Positions 19,404 through 29,274 of a DNA stretch of 64,000 nucleotides are shown here, one piece after another. The first letter of the stretch is position 1, and every line of letters begins with the position of its first letter. The notes under the pieces were generated by a model. It did not search any database. It saw only the letters and a list, made by a program, of their open reading frames with translations, and had not been told where the DNA came from. The position numbers were made by a program, and so were the translations under genes. Origin of the DNA: Rhodanobacter sp. (GTDB lineage: Bacteria > Pseudomonadota > Gammaproteobacteria > Xanthomonadales > Rhodanobacteraceae); contig JASBTI010000044.1 of NCBI GenBank assembly GCA_030148505.1, positions 1-64,000 on the forward strand, written 5' to 3'.

Positions 19404-22400
19404 ATGACTCGCAGGACTACCGTTATGCGCAAGTTGACATCATCCGCTAATCGTTTGCTGTCTTCCGGCATGACCGCTGCCGCGGCCGTGTTGTTGTGCG
19501 GCGTCCTGAATCTGCCCGCGGACGTTGCCTATGCCGGACCGGTAACCCAACCCATCTCCCAGGTGCCCCTGACCACGGTCGTGGCCAATCACCCGCAGGT
19601 CCTGCTGGCGGTGGGTAACTCCGAGTCGATGGACGGCAGCTTGTCGGGCGCCATCATGGTCGGTTCGGGATCGCTGGGCAGCTCGCTGTCCTCACTTGGC
19701 ACCTCCAGTTCGCCGACCAACTACACCATTCCCACCGGGTTTACTCCGCCAATGACGCCCGCGGCTGTCGGTGTCGCGCCCTATACGGTTACCTCCAGCG
19801 GCACCATGTACGACAATGGACCCAGTCGACTGAATGTGGCGAAGGCGGGTATTGCGGCGATCCTGCAGCAATACATGAAGTCCGCCGATTTCGCGCTGAT
19901 GGACTACAGCACATCAGGCGCGACCCGCTACACAACCTGGGTGTACTACATGTCGCAGAGCGGGGGTTTCACCTTCAGCAATACGGTGCCGGGCAATGGT
20001 GCAGCGTATGTCAACAACCCTTGCTACAACTACTCCAGCGCATCCTCTACGGTGGCCAGCAACTGCAAAGCCATCAACAATAGCGGCTTGTATTCGGTCG
20101 ATATCGGCGACTACCCGTACATGCTCGTGCAGGCGTCCAGCGACGACCCCAGCATCAACGATGTGCTGTATGCAGGAGGAAACTGGGGCATTCCCGGCAT
20201 TTTCGTTTCATACAACGGCCCCTCGCCCACCAACCCCTATACGGCCTATACCCTTTCCCAGTACAACAGCAATCTGGCGAATATCCTCTCCACCTATAAA
20301 AACACGACACCGAGTATCGGCAGCTGGGGAACCTACCCCACCAATGCGGGCTATATCCCTTTCGCACCCCAGGTGATGTACGCCGAGCGAGGCTTCGGCT
20401 ACGCCGCAAATGCCAGCAGCAGCACCGGCGCCACCGTAGTTGGCATGACCTCGGCAATCGTCCCTCCGAGCACGGCGCCGACCACCGCCACGATCAGCGC
20501 CGCGATCGCCAAATTCACGCCGTATCTCGCGCCGGAGACCAGCAGTACCAGCACCAAGGAGATCAAGGCACTAGGTGGCCAGTCAGCCCTGCCCGGGCTG
20601 CTCGCCGGCGCTGCCGTTGAATTGCAGAAGGACAAGCCGTCCAGCAGTAGCAGCACCTGCGTCACCCATCAATACGTGGTGCTGATCACCGATGGATTGC
20701 CTACCCAGGACCTCAGTGGAAACTCGTGGCCGCCGCTGGGCAGTGACGCCGCAACCGGATATGGGGTCTACGCCACGTTCAACGCCGACGGTACGGTCAA
20801 CAGCACCAACGACCAGGCATTGACCGATACCATTGCCAAGATCACGGCCCTCCAGGCCGCGGGCGTGGAAACCTATGTGATCGGCCTCGGTGCCGGTGTC
20901 GACCCCACGAAAAATCCGATCGCGGCCAAGACCCTGCATGCGATGGCAGTCGCCGGTGCCTCGGGTAGCGATTTCCTGCCGGCCACCAGCCCGCAGGCCC
21001 TGGTCAATGCACTCGGACAAGTCTTGTCCCAGGTGCTGGCCAAAAACATCTCCACCAGTGCGGCGGCGGCCAACTCGACGACATTGAACACCGGCTCGCA
21101 GGTCTACCAGGCTACCTTCAGCTCAGCGGACTGGAGTGGCGATCTGGCGGAATACGCGATCGATCCGGCTACCGGCGCGATCGCCACCACGGCAACCTGG
21201 AGCGCCCAGGCCCAACTGGACAAGAATGGCTGGACTACGCGCCATATTGCCACCTGGGATCCTTATGCGAGCACACCGGGAGGTATCCCGTTCAACTGGA
21301 GCAGTTTCTCTCCCACCCTGCAAGCCGAGATGGCCGCGTCGCCCAGCGGGGCGACTGATACCGGCCCCAACCGGGTGGATTACCTGCGCGGCAGCAATGC
21401 GCTGGAGCAGAGCGGAAGCAATCCCGGCGGCATATATCGCAACCGTGCACACTTGCTTGGCGACGTGGTCGACAGCTCTCCGAACTACGTGGGTGTGCCA
21501 TCGGCGTCTTATTCCGACCTCTCGTACGATACGTTCGTCACCACGTATCAGTCGCGTACACCGATGATCTATTTCGGCGCCAATGACGGAATGCTTCACG
21601 GTGTCAATGCCGCGACGGGTGACGAGACGATGGCCTTCATTCCCAACGGGGTGTTCGCCAACCTGCCCAAGCTCACCGACCAACTTTACAACCAGCATCA
21701 TCATTTCTTTGTCGACGGTTCGCCTCAGGTTCGAGACGTGCTTCTGAACGACGGCCACTGGCATACGCTCCTGGTGGGAGGCGAGAACGCGGGTGGCGAC
21801 AGCATTTATGCGCTGGACGTCACCGACCCCAGCCTCTTTGTCAGCGATGCGAGCGTTGCCAATGCGGTGAAATGGGAGTTCACCGATGCCGACATGGGGC
21901 TCAGCTTCAGTACGCCAACCATCGTTCGCTCCAACGCGGTGAATGTGACCGATGCCGTCAGCGGCACCTCGGCCAAGGGCTTTGCCGTGTTGTTTGGCAA
22001 TGGCTACAACAGCGCGACCGGCGACGCGATCTTCTACGCCGTCGATGCCTCCACTGGGGCCTTGCTGCGCAAAATCGACCTGTGCACGGCAGTGCCGAGC
22101 GCATGCAACGCCTCCACGCCCAACGGACTGTCCAGTATTTCGGCGGCCAACTCCAGCGGTGTAATAGGTGCTCCCGAAGATGTGGCGTATGCAGGTGACC
22201 TGCAGGGCAACCTGTGGGCAATCGATTTGAGCAACGCCAACCCCGCCAAATGGACGGTCCAGCTGCTGTTCCAGGCCCGCGATGGTAGCGGCAATCCCCA
22301 GCCGATCACCACGGCGCCGGCGCTGACTCCAAACCCGCACTTCCCGTCGGCGCTGGGCCTGATGGCATTTTTCGGCACCGGCCAGCTGCTCACCGCCAGC

Positions 22401-23036
22401 GATCTGACTGACTTGCAGACCCAGACCTTCTATGGGGTATGGGACAACCGCCTCGATCTATCCAACTATTCCACGCCTATCCCCAACCCGCCTTACACCC
22501 GTGCAGATTTGCAAAGCCAGACCATTTCGCTCGATACCAGTGGCAGCGTGCCCGTGGTGCAGTCCACCAACAACCCCGTCAACCTCACTTACGCTGCTTT
22601 CACCAGTCCGTCGGTGCCCACCCAGGAGGGGTGGTATTTCGACCTTGACCCTCTTAACAGCACGCAGGAATCGGCACGTTCGATCACCAATCCACGGGTG
22701 CAGAACGGTGGCGTGGTATTCACCACCAATGCGCTTTCCAGCTCAGCGTGCTCCGTCGGCGGCGCGTCTTATCTGATGAATGTCAAATACGACACCGGCG
22801 GCCCCTTTGCCGAGCCCGCCATCGGTCTGTCCGGGGGCATCACGATCGGCAACGGTACGGTGAGCGGCAAAAACCCGACCGGCATATTCATCAGCAACGG
22901 CTACAGCGCAGCACCCACTACGGTAAAGAGCAACAACGGCACCAATGTACAGATCATCAGCACCGCGAACGGCTTGAAAGTAGTACCCACACTCGGTACC
23001 CAGTCCAGTCGCGTGGGCTGGTGGCAAGTGCAATGA
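19404..23036 (+). CDS. pilY1: Type IV pilus tip adhesin PilY1
   Basis: A 1210-residue secreted protein. A signal peptide (ends near LPADVAYA) is followed by a von Willebrand factor A-like region: AVGNSESMDG near residue 70 and VVLITDGLPTQDL near 430. The C-terminal half is the PilC-type beta-propeller, recognised from MIYFGANDGMLHGVNAATGDE and the repeated A/V-D-A-T-G strands. The usual metal-site DxSxS is replaced by GNSES. Start at ATG 19404, with 19425 as an alternative. PilY1 caps the pilus and takes part in adhesion and surface sensing. Confidence 0.92.
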   Translation: MTRRTTVMRKLTSSANRLLSSGMTAAAAVLLCGVLNLPADVAYAGPVTQPISQVPLTTVVANHPQVLLAVGNSESMDGSLSGAIMVGSGSLGSSLSSLGTSSSPTNYTIPTGFTPPMTPAAVGVAPYTVTSSGTMYDNGPSRLNVAKAGIAAILQQYMKSADFALMDYSTSGATRYTTWVYYMSQSGGFTFSNTVPGNGAAYVNNPCYNYSSASSTVASNCKAINNSGLYSVDIGDYPYMLVQASSDDPSINDVLYAGGNWGIPGIFVSYNGPSPTNPYTAYTLSQYNSNLANILSTYKNTTPSIGSWGTYPTNAGYIPFAPQVMYAERGFGYAANASSSTGATVVGMTSAIVPPSTAPTTATISAAIAKFTPYLAPETSSTSTKEIKALGGQSALPGLLAGAAVELQKDKPSSSSSTCVTHQYVVLITDGLPTQDLSGNSWPPLGSDAATGYGVYATFNADGTVNSTNDQALTDTIAKITALQAAGVETYVIGLGAGVDPTKNPIAAKTLHAMAVAGASGSDFLPATSPQALVNALGQVLSQVLAKNISTSAAAANSTTLNTGSQVYQATFSSADWSGDLAEYAIDPATGAIATTATWSAQAQLDKNGWTTRHIATWDPYASTPGGIPFNWSSFSPTLQAEMAASPSGATDTGPNRVDYLRGSNALEQSGSNPGGIYRNRAHLLGDVVDSSPNYVGVPSASYSDLSYDTFVTTYQSRTPMIYFGANDGMLHGVNAATGDETMAFIPNGVFANLPKLTDQLYNQHHHFFVDGSPQVRDVLLNDGHWHTLLVGGENAGGDSIYALDVTDPSLFVSDASVANAVKWEFTDADMGLSFSTPTIVRSNAVNVTDAVSGTSAKGFAVLFGNGYNSATGDAIFYAVDASTGALLRKIDLCTAVPSACNASTPNGLSSISAANSSGVIGAPEDVAYAGDLQGNLWAIDLSNANPAKWTVQLLFQARDGSGNPQPITTAPALTPNPHFPSALGLMAFFGTGQLLTASDLTDLQTQTFYGVWDNRLDLSNYSTPIPNPPYTRADLQSQTISLDTSGSVPVVQSTNNPVNLTYAAFTSPSVPTQEGWYFDLDPLNSTQESARSITNPRVQNGGVVFTTNALSSSACSVGGASYLMNVKYDTGGPFAEPAIGLSGGITIGNGTVSGKNPTGIFISNGYSAAPTTVKSNNGTNVQIISTANGLKVVPTLGTQSSRVGWWQVQ

Positions 23037-23046
23037 GGAGACCCAC

Positions 23047-23337
23047 ATGAAATTTCGTCGCTGCTTCATTCCGCTAGCCGCACTGGGCCTCAGCACCGCT
23101 GCGGCTGCCAGTGCGGTGGCGCCGAGCGTCACCGGCACCATCACCCAGGTCACTCCAAGCGGCGCGGATAGCCGGGTGGTCATCCGCGGGCATACCTACA
23201 CCGTTACCCGCCAGACCAAGGGGGTCGGTGCTTCTGGCACCCTCGAACCCGGGCAAAAAGTGACGTTCTTCCTATCCCCCGACGGACGCACCGTCATTCT
23301 CGCCCAGGCACCCCATCCGCAGGACACCCAACCGTGA
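23047..23337 (+). CDS. Small secreted protein in the pilus operon
   Basis: A 96-residue protein with a signal peptide (RCFIPLAALGLSTAAAASA). The mature part is predicted to be mainly beta strands (GTITQVTPSGADSRVVIRGHTYTV and GQKVTFFLSPDGRTVILA), reminiscent of a small OB-like barrel. It lies 10 bases after pilY1 and 13 before pilE, so it is co-transcribed with them. I do not recognise a family. A role in pilus tip assembly is inference from position only. Confidence 0.72.
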   Translation: MKFRRCFIPLAALGLSTAAAASAVAPSVTGTITQVTPSGADSRVVIRGHTYTVTRQTKGVGASGTLEPGQKVTFFLSPDGRTVILAQAPHPQDTQP

Positions 23338-23350
23338 AAGGCTCCGCATC

Positions 23351-23818
23351 ATGAAGACCAGCCTCCCCCGACGCGTGCTCACCGGCTTTACATTGGTTGA
23401 ACTGATGATCGTCGTGGCGATCATTGCGATCCTCGGTGCGATAGCGATACCCAGTTACCTGAAGTACGTCATGAAAGGCCGCCGTTCCGACGCCATCGCC
23501 GCCCTGAGCCAGGACCAGGGCATCCTCGAAAGGTGCTATGCGGCGACCTTTGACTACAGCAAGGTCACCGTGCCATCGAGTGGCTGTGGCAGCTTGAGCA
23601 GTACTACACCCAACGTCTCGCCGCAGAAGTACTACGAGGTGACGCTCAGTTTTCCGGCGGCGGCGAGTACCGGTGCAGCGATCTCGTCGTATACGCTCAC
23701 CGCTACGCCGGTGGCCGGCTCGCCCCAGGCCAGTGACAGCGGATGCACCGCCTTTGTCCTCACCAGTGCCAATCAGAAAACATCTACCGGATCGGCCAGC
23801 AATTGCTGGCAACAATGA
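23351..23818 (+). CDS. pilE: Type IV pilin PilE-like
   Basis: A 155-residue prepilin with a short basic leader and the motif TGFTLVELMIVVAIIAILGAIAIP, the classical type IVa N-terminus. Two cysteines near the C-terminus (SGCTAFV and SNCWQQ) can form the D-region disulfide. This position at the end of the pilY1 operon is that of PilE minor pilins in Xanthomonadales rather than the major pilin. Confidence 0.9.
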   Translation: MKTSLPRRVLTGFTLVELMIVVAIIAILGAIAIPSYLKYVMKGRRSDAIAALSQDQGILERCYAATFDYSKVTVPSSGCGSLSSTTPNVSPQKYYEVTLSFPAAASTGAAISSYTLTATPVAGSPQASDSGCTAFVLTSANQKTSTGSASNCWQQ

Positions 23819-23893
23819 GCTGAAGTCAGCTGGCGGTTCCCAGCAGGCGTCATGCAGCGGATAATCATCGGCCCCCTGAAGCAATGCGGCTGA

Positions 23894-26734
23894 ATGATGT
23901 TCGTACCTGGTCAACGCTGGATCTCCTCTGCTGAACCCGAGCTTGGCCTCGGCACCGTGCTGCGCATCGAAGGGCGCGGCGTGCAGGTGCTGTTTGCCAA
24001 GGCGGGCGTCCTGCGCCCCTATGCAATCGACTCCGCTCCGCTGATCCGCGCGGAATTTCGCGCCGGCCAGCGCGTTGCCGGCAAGGGCATCGCGTTCCTG
24101 GTCGAGCGCGTGGAGATTCGCGACGACTTGCTGATCTACCGGGGTGAAGGCCGGGAACTGGAGGAAGGCCAGCTCGACGACGAGCAAAGTGTCAGTCAGG
24201 CGGACGATCGCCTGCTCGGGGGGCGGACCGATTCCGCAGCACAATTCACCCTGCGTCTGGAAGGATTGCAGCGGCGCGCCGAAGCGCGACGCTCTGCAGC
24301 CTGGGGACTTGGCGCCGCGAGGATCGGACTGATCCCGCATCAACTGCGGGTTGCCGGCATCGCCTCGGCGCGGCGTCCGCCACGCGTGCTGTTGGCTGAC
24401 GAGGTAGGCCTGGGCAAGACCATCGAGGCGGGCATGATCATTGCTCGTCAGCTCGCCACCGGGCGCAGCTCGCGCGTACTCTTGCTGCTGCCGGACACCT
24501 TGGTCTACCAATGGTTTGTCGAGTTGCTGCGGCGCTTCAACCTCAGCTTTGCGATCTATGACGAAGAACGCTGCGAAGCGCTGGCCTCGGACGCGCCTGG
24601 CAATCCGTTCGAGGACGAGCAGCTGGTAATCGCCGATTTCAGCTTTCTTGAAAACTCCCCGAAACATGCGCAACAGCTTCTCGACGCGCCCTGGGACCTG
24701 CTGGTAGTCGACGAGGCTCACCATCTGGAGTGGTCTCCGCAGGCGGCCAGCCCGCGCTACGTCATGGTGGAACAGCTGGCCTCCCGCATTCCGGGCGTTA
24801 TCCTGCTTACCGCCACCCCCGAACAACTCGGCCGCAGTGGCCATTTCGCCAGACTGCGACTGCTCGACCCGCAGCGTTATCATGACCTGGACGGCTATCT
24901 GGCCGAGTCCGACCGCTATCAGCAGCTCTCCAGGATCGCCGATCGACTGCTTGCCGGGAAGGCCTTGACCCACGACGAGCGAGACGTTCTGAGCGATGCG
25001 TTCCATGGTGACGACATCTTGCTCGGTTATCTGGCCGACTCGACCAAGCCCGCCCATGCCCGTGAGCTGCTGGCTGCACTGATCGATCGCCACGGCACTG
25101 GCCGCGCGATGTTCCGCAACCGTCGTGCCGGCATTGGCGGTTTTCCGAAACGGCTGCCCGAATGGCACCTGCTGGATGCCGACACGCTGGAGGAAGATAC
25201 CCGCCAGTCGCTGCTGGCCGAGTTTCATGCAGACATTCAGCAACCAGTCGCCTTGATCGAGATCGACTACACCAACGACCCCCGCATCGGTGCGCTAATT
25301 TCCCTGCTCGACAACCACCCGCAGGACAAGTTTTTGCTGATCTGCCGTAGCCAGGCCAAGGTACTGGCACTGGAAGAGGTGTTGCGCACCCGCAGCGGTG
25401 TGGGTATTGCACGATTCCACGAAGGCCTCGGCATCGTTCAACGCGACCGCAACGCCGCGTATTTCGCCCAGGCCGATGGGGCCCGCTTGCTGTTGTGCTC
25501 GGAAATCGGCTCCGAAGGCCGCAATTTCCAGTTCGCCCATCGCCTTGTGCTGTGGGACCTGCCGCTCGATCCGGATCTTCTCGAGCAGCGTATCGGGCGT
25601 CTGGACCGGATCGGCCAGCGGCACGACATCAGCATTCACATACTCGCCGTCGCTGACAGTGCACAGCACATGCTGGCACGCTGGTACGACGAAGGCGTGG
25701 ACGCGTTCCGCAGCAGTCCGGCCGATGGCCGCGAACTGCTTCGTCGCTTCGGCGAGCCGCTGGCCCGACTTGCTGACGAGCATGCCCGCGGCGATGACAA
25801 TCGCGACCAGGAATTCGACGTGCTGCTGGCGGAAACCCGGGCCAGCCATGAACAGATGGCCGAGTTGATTCATGCCGGTCGCGATCATCTGCTAGAGCTG
25901 GCTGCCAGCCGCGACCTGCACGCCGACGAATTGCAGCAGGCCTTCAGTCGCAACGACCATGATCCCGGGCGTGACCTGTTTGTGCAGCGCTTGCTGGAAG
26001 CGTTCGGCGTCCACGTCGAAGAACTCGGCGGCCAAGTGCTGCTCCTCGATCCGCAATACCTTTCCACGGACGCGTTGCCGGGCTTCGCCGAAGGGCCGCA
26101 GTCGGTGACCTTTGCCCGTGATGTGGCACTGGCGCGCGAGGAACTGCCGCTGCTGCGGCTCGACCATCCACTGGTTGCCGGTGCCCTGGATCTGCTGCTG
26201 TCCGGTGAGCAGGGCAACGCCGCCTTCATGGTCGACGACGAGCTGCCGGCACGCACCGCGCTGCTGCAAGCCGTCTATCTGCTTGAGTGCGTGGCGGACC
26301 GCCGTCTCGACGCCGAACGTTTCCTGCCGACCATGCCGATCGTGGTGACCGTCGATACCAAACTGGCCGAACGCATCCACTTCCAGCCGGCCGAATCGTC
26401 GCTGCGCCGTGCGGCCGCACGTACCATCGAAGTCACACGCTACCGCAAATTCCTGGGCAAGCTGGTGCCGCCGATGCTGCAGCGCGCCGAGGCGCTGGCC
26501 GGCGCGCGCGGACAGGCGAGCATCGAGGATGCGCTTGCCTTGGCCACCGACACCCTGGACGCCGAACTGTCGCGCCTGCTGGCGCTGCGCGCCGTCAACC
26601 CGTCGATCAGTGACAAGGAGATCGACGCGATTACCCGGGAACGCTCCGAACTGCTGGCCGCCCTGCCGCAATCCCGGCTGCGGCTGGATGCGGTGCGATT
26701 CGTGGTCAGCACGGATTTCCTCGCGTTGCGTTGA
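23894..26734 (+). CDS. rapA: RNA polymerase-associated ATPase RapA
   Basis: A 946-residue Swi2/Snf2-type ATPase that recycles RNA polymerase after transcription. The N-terminal Tudor-like domain starts FVPGQRWISSAEPELGLG. Walker A is DEVGLGKT near residue 172, the DEAH box is DEAHHLEW near 273, and the helicase C-terminal motif EQRIGRLDRIGQR lies near 570. The C-terminal RapA-specific domain is complete. The start could be either of two adjacent ATG codons at 23894 and 23897. Confidence 0.95.
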   Translation: MMFVPGQRWISSAEPELGLGTVLRIEGRGVQVLFAKAGVLRPYAIDSAPLIRAEFRAGQRVAGKGIAFLVERVEIRDDLLIYRGEGRELEEGQLDDEQSVSQADDRLLGGRTDSAAQFTLRLEGLQRRAEARRSAAWGLGAARIGLIPHQLRVAGIASARRPPRVLLADEVGLGKTIEAGMIIARQLATGRSSRVLLLLPDTLVYQWFVELLRRFNLSFAIYDEERCEALASDAPGNPFEDEQLVIADFSFLENSPKHAQQLLDAPWDLLVVDEAHHLEWSPQAASPRYVMVEQLASRIPGVILLTATPEQLGRSGHFARLRLLDPQRYHDLDGYLAESDRYQQLSRIADRLLAGKALTHDERDVLSDAFHGDDILLGYLADSTKPAHARELLAALIDRHGTGRAMFRNRRAGIGGFPKRLPEWHLLDADTLEEDTRQSLLAEFHADIQQPVALIEIDYTNDPRIGALISLLDNHPQDKFLLICRSQAKVLALEEVLRTRSGVGIARFHEGLGIVQRDRNAAYFAQADGARLLLCSEIGSEGRNFQFAHRLVLWDLPLDPDLLEQRIGRLDRIGQRHDISIHILAVADSAQHMLARWYDEGVDAFRSSPADGRELLRRFGEPLARLADEHARGDDNRDQEFDVLLAETRASHEQMAELIHAGRDHLLELAASRDLHADELQQAFSRNDHDPGRDLFVQRLLEAFGVHVEELGGQVLLLDPQYLSTDALPGFAEGPQSVTFARDVALAREELPLLRLDHPLVAGALDLLLSGEQGNAAFMVDDELPARTALLQAVYLLECVADRRLDAERFLPTMPIVVTVDTKLAERIHFQPAESSLRRAAARTIEVTRYRKFLGKLVPPMLQRAEALAGARGQASIEDALALATDTLDAELSRLLALRAVNPSISDKEIDAITRERSELLAALPQSRLRLDAVRFVVSTDFLALR

Positions 26735-26737
26735 AAC

Positions 26738-27388
26738 TCAACGCATCAGGCGCCTGGCCGGTTTGATCGGCAGGCGCCCACGCCAGTACTCGATCAGGAT
26801 ATAACCGCCCAGCATCCCGCCGAGATGGGCGAAATGGGCGACACCCGCTTCGCTGCCGGTCACGCCCATGACCAGTTCCACCACAGCATACCCGGTGACA
26901 AACAGCCACGCCGGCATCGGCACCGGCAAGAAAATCAACATCACCTTCTCGTGCGGGTACAGCATGCCAAATGCCAGCAACAGTCCGAAAATCGCGCCCG
27001 AGGCACCAAGGGTCGGGTAGAAGCCATGCGTGAACCACTGCACCACGATCAGCTGCGCGATCGCCGCCACGATCGCGCAGACAAAATAATAGATGGTGAA
27101 GTTGCGCGCACCGAAAGTCCGCTCAATGGTCCCGCCGAACATGTACAGTGCAAACATGTTGAACAGGATGTGTGTGATCCCGCCATGCATGAAGGCATAG
27201 GTCACCAGCTGCCACGGCCGAAACCCTATCGATAGCAGGCCCTGACTACTCTGGAAGATCTGATCCGGTCCCCACGGCCACAACGCGAAATGCTGCAGCA
27301 GGACGTCACCCGCCACCTGCTGCAGGAGAAACACTACAACGTTCGCAATCAGCAGGTTGCGCGTTACCGGCGGTAGATTGAAAGGCAT
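26738..27388 (-). CDS. Rhomboid-family intramembrane serine protease
   Basis: A 216-residue membrane protein with six predicted helices. The catalytic serine is in GASGAIFG near residue 130 and the catalytic histidine in HFAHLGGM near 185. The loop-1 signature is present as HGGITHILFNMFALY. ATG 27388 gives the usual MPFNLPPVTRNLL start. It converges on rapA with only three bases between stop codons. Confidence 0.9.
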   Translation of the reverse strand: MPFNLPPVTRNLLIANVVVFLLQQVAGDVLLQHFALWPWGPDQIFQSSQGLLSIGFRPWQLVTYAFMHGGITHILFNMFALYMFGGTIERTFGARNFTIYYFVCAIVAAIAQLIVVQWFTHGFYPTLGASGAIFGLLLAFGMLYPHEKVMLIFLPVPMPAWLFVTGYAVVELVMGVTGSEAGVAHFAHLGGMLGGYILIEYWRGRLPIKPARRLMR

Positions 27389-27606
27389 CAGGGTTTGTTC
27401 CAGAAAAATCCAGCGTAGCGACTGTCCGGCGCGCGCGCCATCCCGCCGCTCACGACAGTGCCCGTCGGAAGACGGCCAACCAGGCTCCCGAAGAGACATC
27501 GGAGCGGCTGGATCGTTCCAGGATCAGTACAGACGGGTTCAACTGCCCCACTTAGCCAGCCACAGGTGCAGAAAAGTCGTGCACGCCAGCGGACTTTTAC
27601 GCCGAC

Positions 27607-28317
27607 TCAACCGTTGCTGGCCACCAGCGCCATCGCATCCGGGCGTTTGGCGCCGGCAAAGTGACGGGCCCAGTAGACATTGTGCAGGCTGGAAATCTCC
27701 ACCGACTTGCCGGTAGTCGGCGAATGGATAAAGCGCCCGTCCGCAATGTAGATACCGACATGTGAAATACGCCGCCGACCCTCGGTGTGAAAAAACACCA
27801 AGTCACCCGGCTTCATGTCGGCACGGTTGACCTTGAGGCTGGCCCGAAATTGGCCAATGGAGTTTTTCGGCAACTGCATGCCCACCGCATGGGCAAACAC
27901 GTAGCGGACGAAACCACTGCAATCGAAGCCGGTGGCCGGATCATGGCCACCCCGTACATAACGGATATGACGCAGTTTCATCGCCAAGGCGATCAATGCC
28001 TTGCGCAAATCGGTGGCACTATCCGCAACCTTGTTGGCGCTCGAAACCGGCGCTGCCGTTTTCACCGCGCCGCCGGCAATGTCTAGCGAATCCCACGTGC
28101 CCCGTCGCGCGGCCAGCCAGCTGGCGGCATTCACCGGCACACCGGTATGCCTCTGCAACGGCGTCGGATTGAACACCGGCAATTGGCGCATCAGTGGAGA
28201 TGAACCGTTGGCGACTAACGGAAAGTTGGCAAGTGTGCTGGTTTCAGCATGACCCGGCAAGGAAACGGACAGCAATAAAACCAGTCCGGTAAAGACACAC
28301 AGCGGCTTGATCGGCAT
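27607..28317 (-). CDS. NlpC/P60 (C40) cell-wall peptidase
   Basis: A 236-residue secreted protein with a signal peptide (LCVFTGLVLLLSVSLPGHAE) and a C-terminal NlpC/P60 domain. The nucleophile is in GFDCSGFVRYVF near residue 131, the catalytic histidine in SHVGIYIADGRFIHSP near 187, and the domain core contains LVFFHT. Such enzymes cut the D-Glu to diamino acid bond in peptidoglycan stems. It is a single gene with its own upstream gap. Confidence 0.88.
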   Translation of the reverse strand: MPIKPLCVFTGLVLLLSVSLPGHAETSTLANFPLVANGSSPLMRQLPVFNPTPLQRHTGVPVNAASWLAARRGTWDSLDIAGGAVKTAAPVSSANKVADSATDLRKALIALAMKLRHIRYVRGGHDPATGFDCSGFVRYVFAHAVGMQLPKNSIGQFRASLKVNRADMKPGDLVFFHTEGRRRISHVGIYIADGRFIHSPTTGKSVEISSLHNVYWARHFAGAKRPDAMALVASNG

Positions 28318-28545
28318 GCGGGAAAACCCTTGGAAACAATCACAGGATTGGCCGCCTGCGCACCTGGTGGAGGTAACCAGGGCGTGAATCTAACAAGATG
28401 GCACCCTGATTTTGTTCGATTGCCGTTAACTGTACGTGATCGTTTCAGATCTCCTCAGCGACCGTACAGCTTACCCGTCAAGTCGTTGAATCAACTAAAT
28501 AAATTTACCATCATGCAGACCGTCGCACCGCGCTCCCATTCAGGT

Positions 28546-29259
28546 TTAGCGGTTGGCGGCAAGCTGCGGGCGTGCTCCGAAGAGGGCTGAACCGATACGG
28601 ACCTCAGTGGCCCCCTCGGCGATGGCCAACGGAAAATCCCCGCTCATGCCCATCGAAAGCCGCGGCAGATCATGCCCCTCCCCCACGGCCTGGTCGCGCA
28701 GCTCGCGCAACCGACGGAAGCAAGCGCGCACCTCGTCGGGATCATCCGACTGGGTTGCCAGAGTCATCAAGCCGCGCACGCGCAGTGTGCTGTACTCGCG
28801 CAAGGCTTCGAGAAACGACAGTAACTGTGCCGGCGGCAATCCGTATTTGCTCGGCTCGCTCGATGTCTTGACCTGCACCAGCACGTCGATAAAGCGCTCT
28901 TCATGTTGCAACCGCCGATGCAGCACTTCAGCCAGCTCCAGCCGGTCCAGCGACTGTACCTCGGCAACCAGTCGCGCCACGTCCCGGGCCTTGTTGGTCT
29001 GCAGATGGCCGATCATCACCCAGCGGATGCCGCCATCCGCCAACGCCATGGATTTCTCACGAATCTCCTGCACTTTGTTCTCACCGAAACGGCGTAGCCC
29101 CAGCGCCATCGCGCTTCGAAGGACGTCCGCTCCAAACGTCTTGCTGACCGGCAGGATCTCCACCGAAGCGGGATCGCGACCGACCCTCCGACACGCCTCA
29201 TCGACACGCCGACGGACGTCGGTCCATCGCGCGGCAACGCTCTGGTTGACGGTATTCAT
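28546..29259 (-). CDS. YggS/PLPBP pyridoxal phosphate homeostasis protein
   Basis: A 237-residue single-domain PLP-binding protein. The cofactor lysine is Lys40 in PVSKTF. Other family motifs are FGENKVQE, WVMIGHLQTNKAR and LSMGMSGDFPLAI near the C-terminus. It controls free PLP levels and has no known enzymatic reaction. Its start lies 15 bases downstream of the M20 peptidase stop, so the two are probably one operon. Confidence 0.93.
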   Translation of the reverse strand: MNTVNQSVAARWTDVRRRVDEACRRVGRDPASVEILPVSKTFGADVLRSAMALGLRRFGENKVQEIREKSMALADGGIRWVMIGHLQTNKARDVARLVAEVQSLDRLELAEVLHRRLQHEERFIDVLVQVKTSSEPSKYGLPPAQLLSFLEALREYSTLRVRGLMTLATQSDDPDEVRACFRRLRELRDQAVGEGHDLPRLSMGMSGDFPLAIAEGATEVRIGSALFGARPQLAANR

Positions 29260-29274
29260 CTTGGGCTTTTCACC

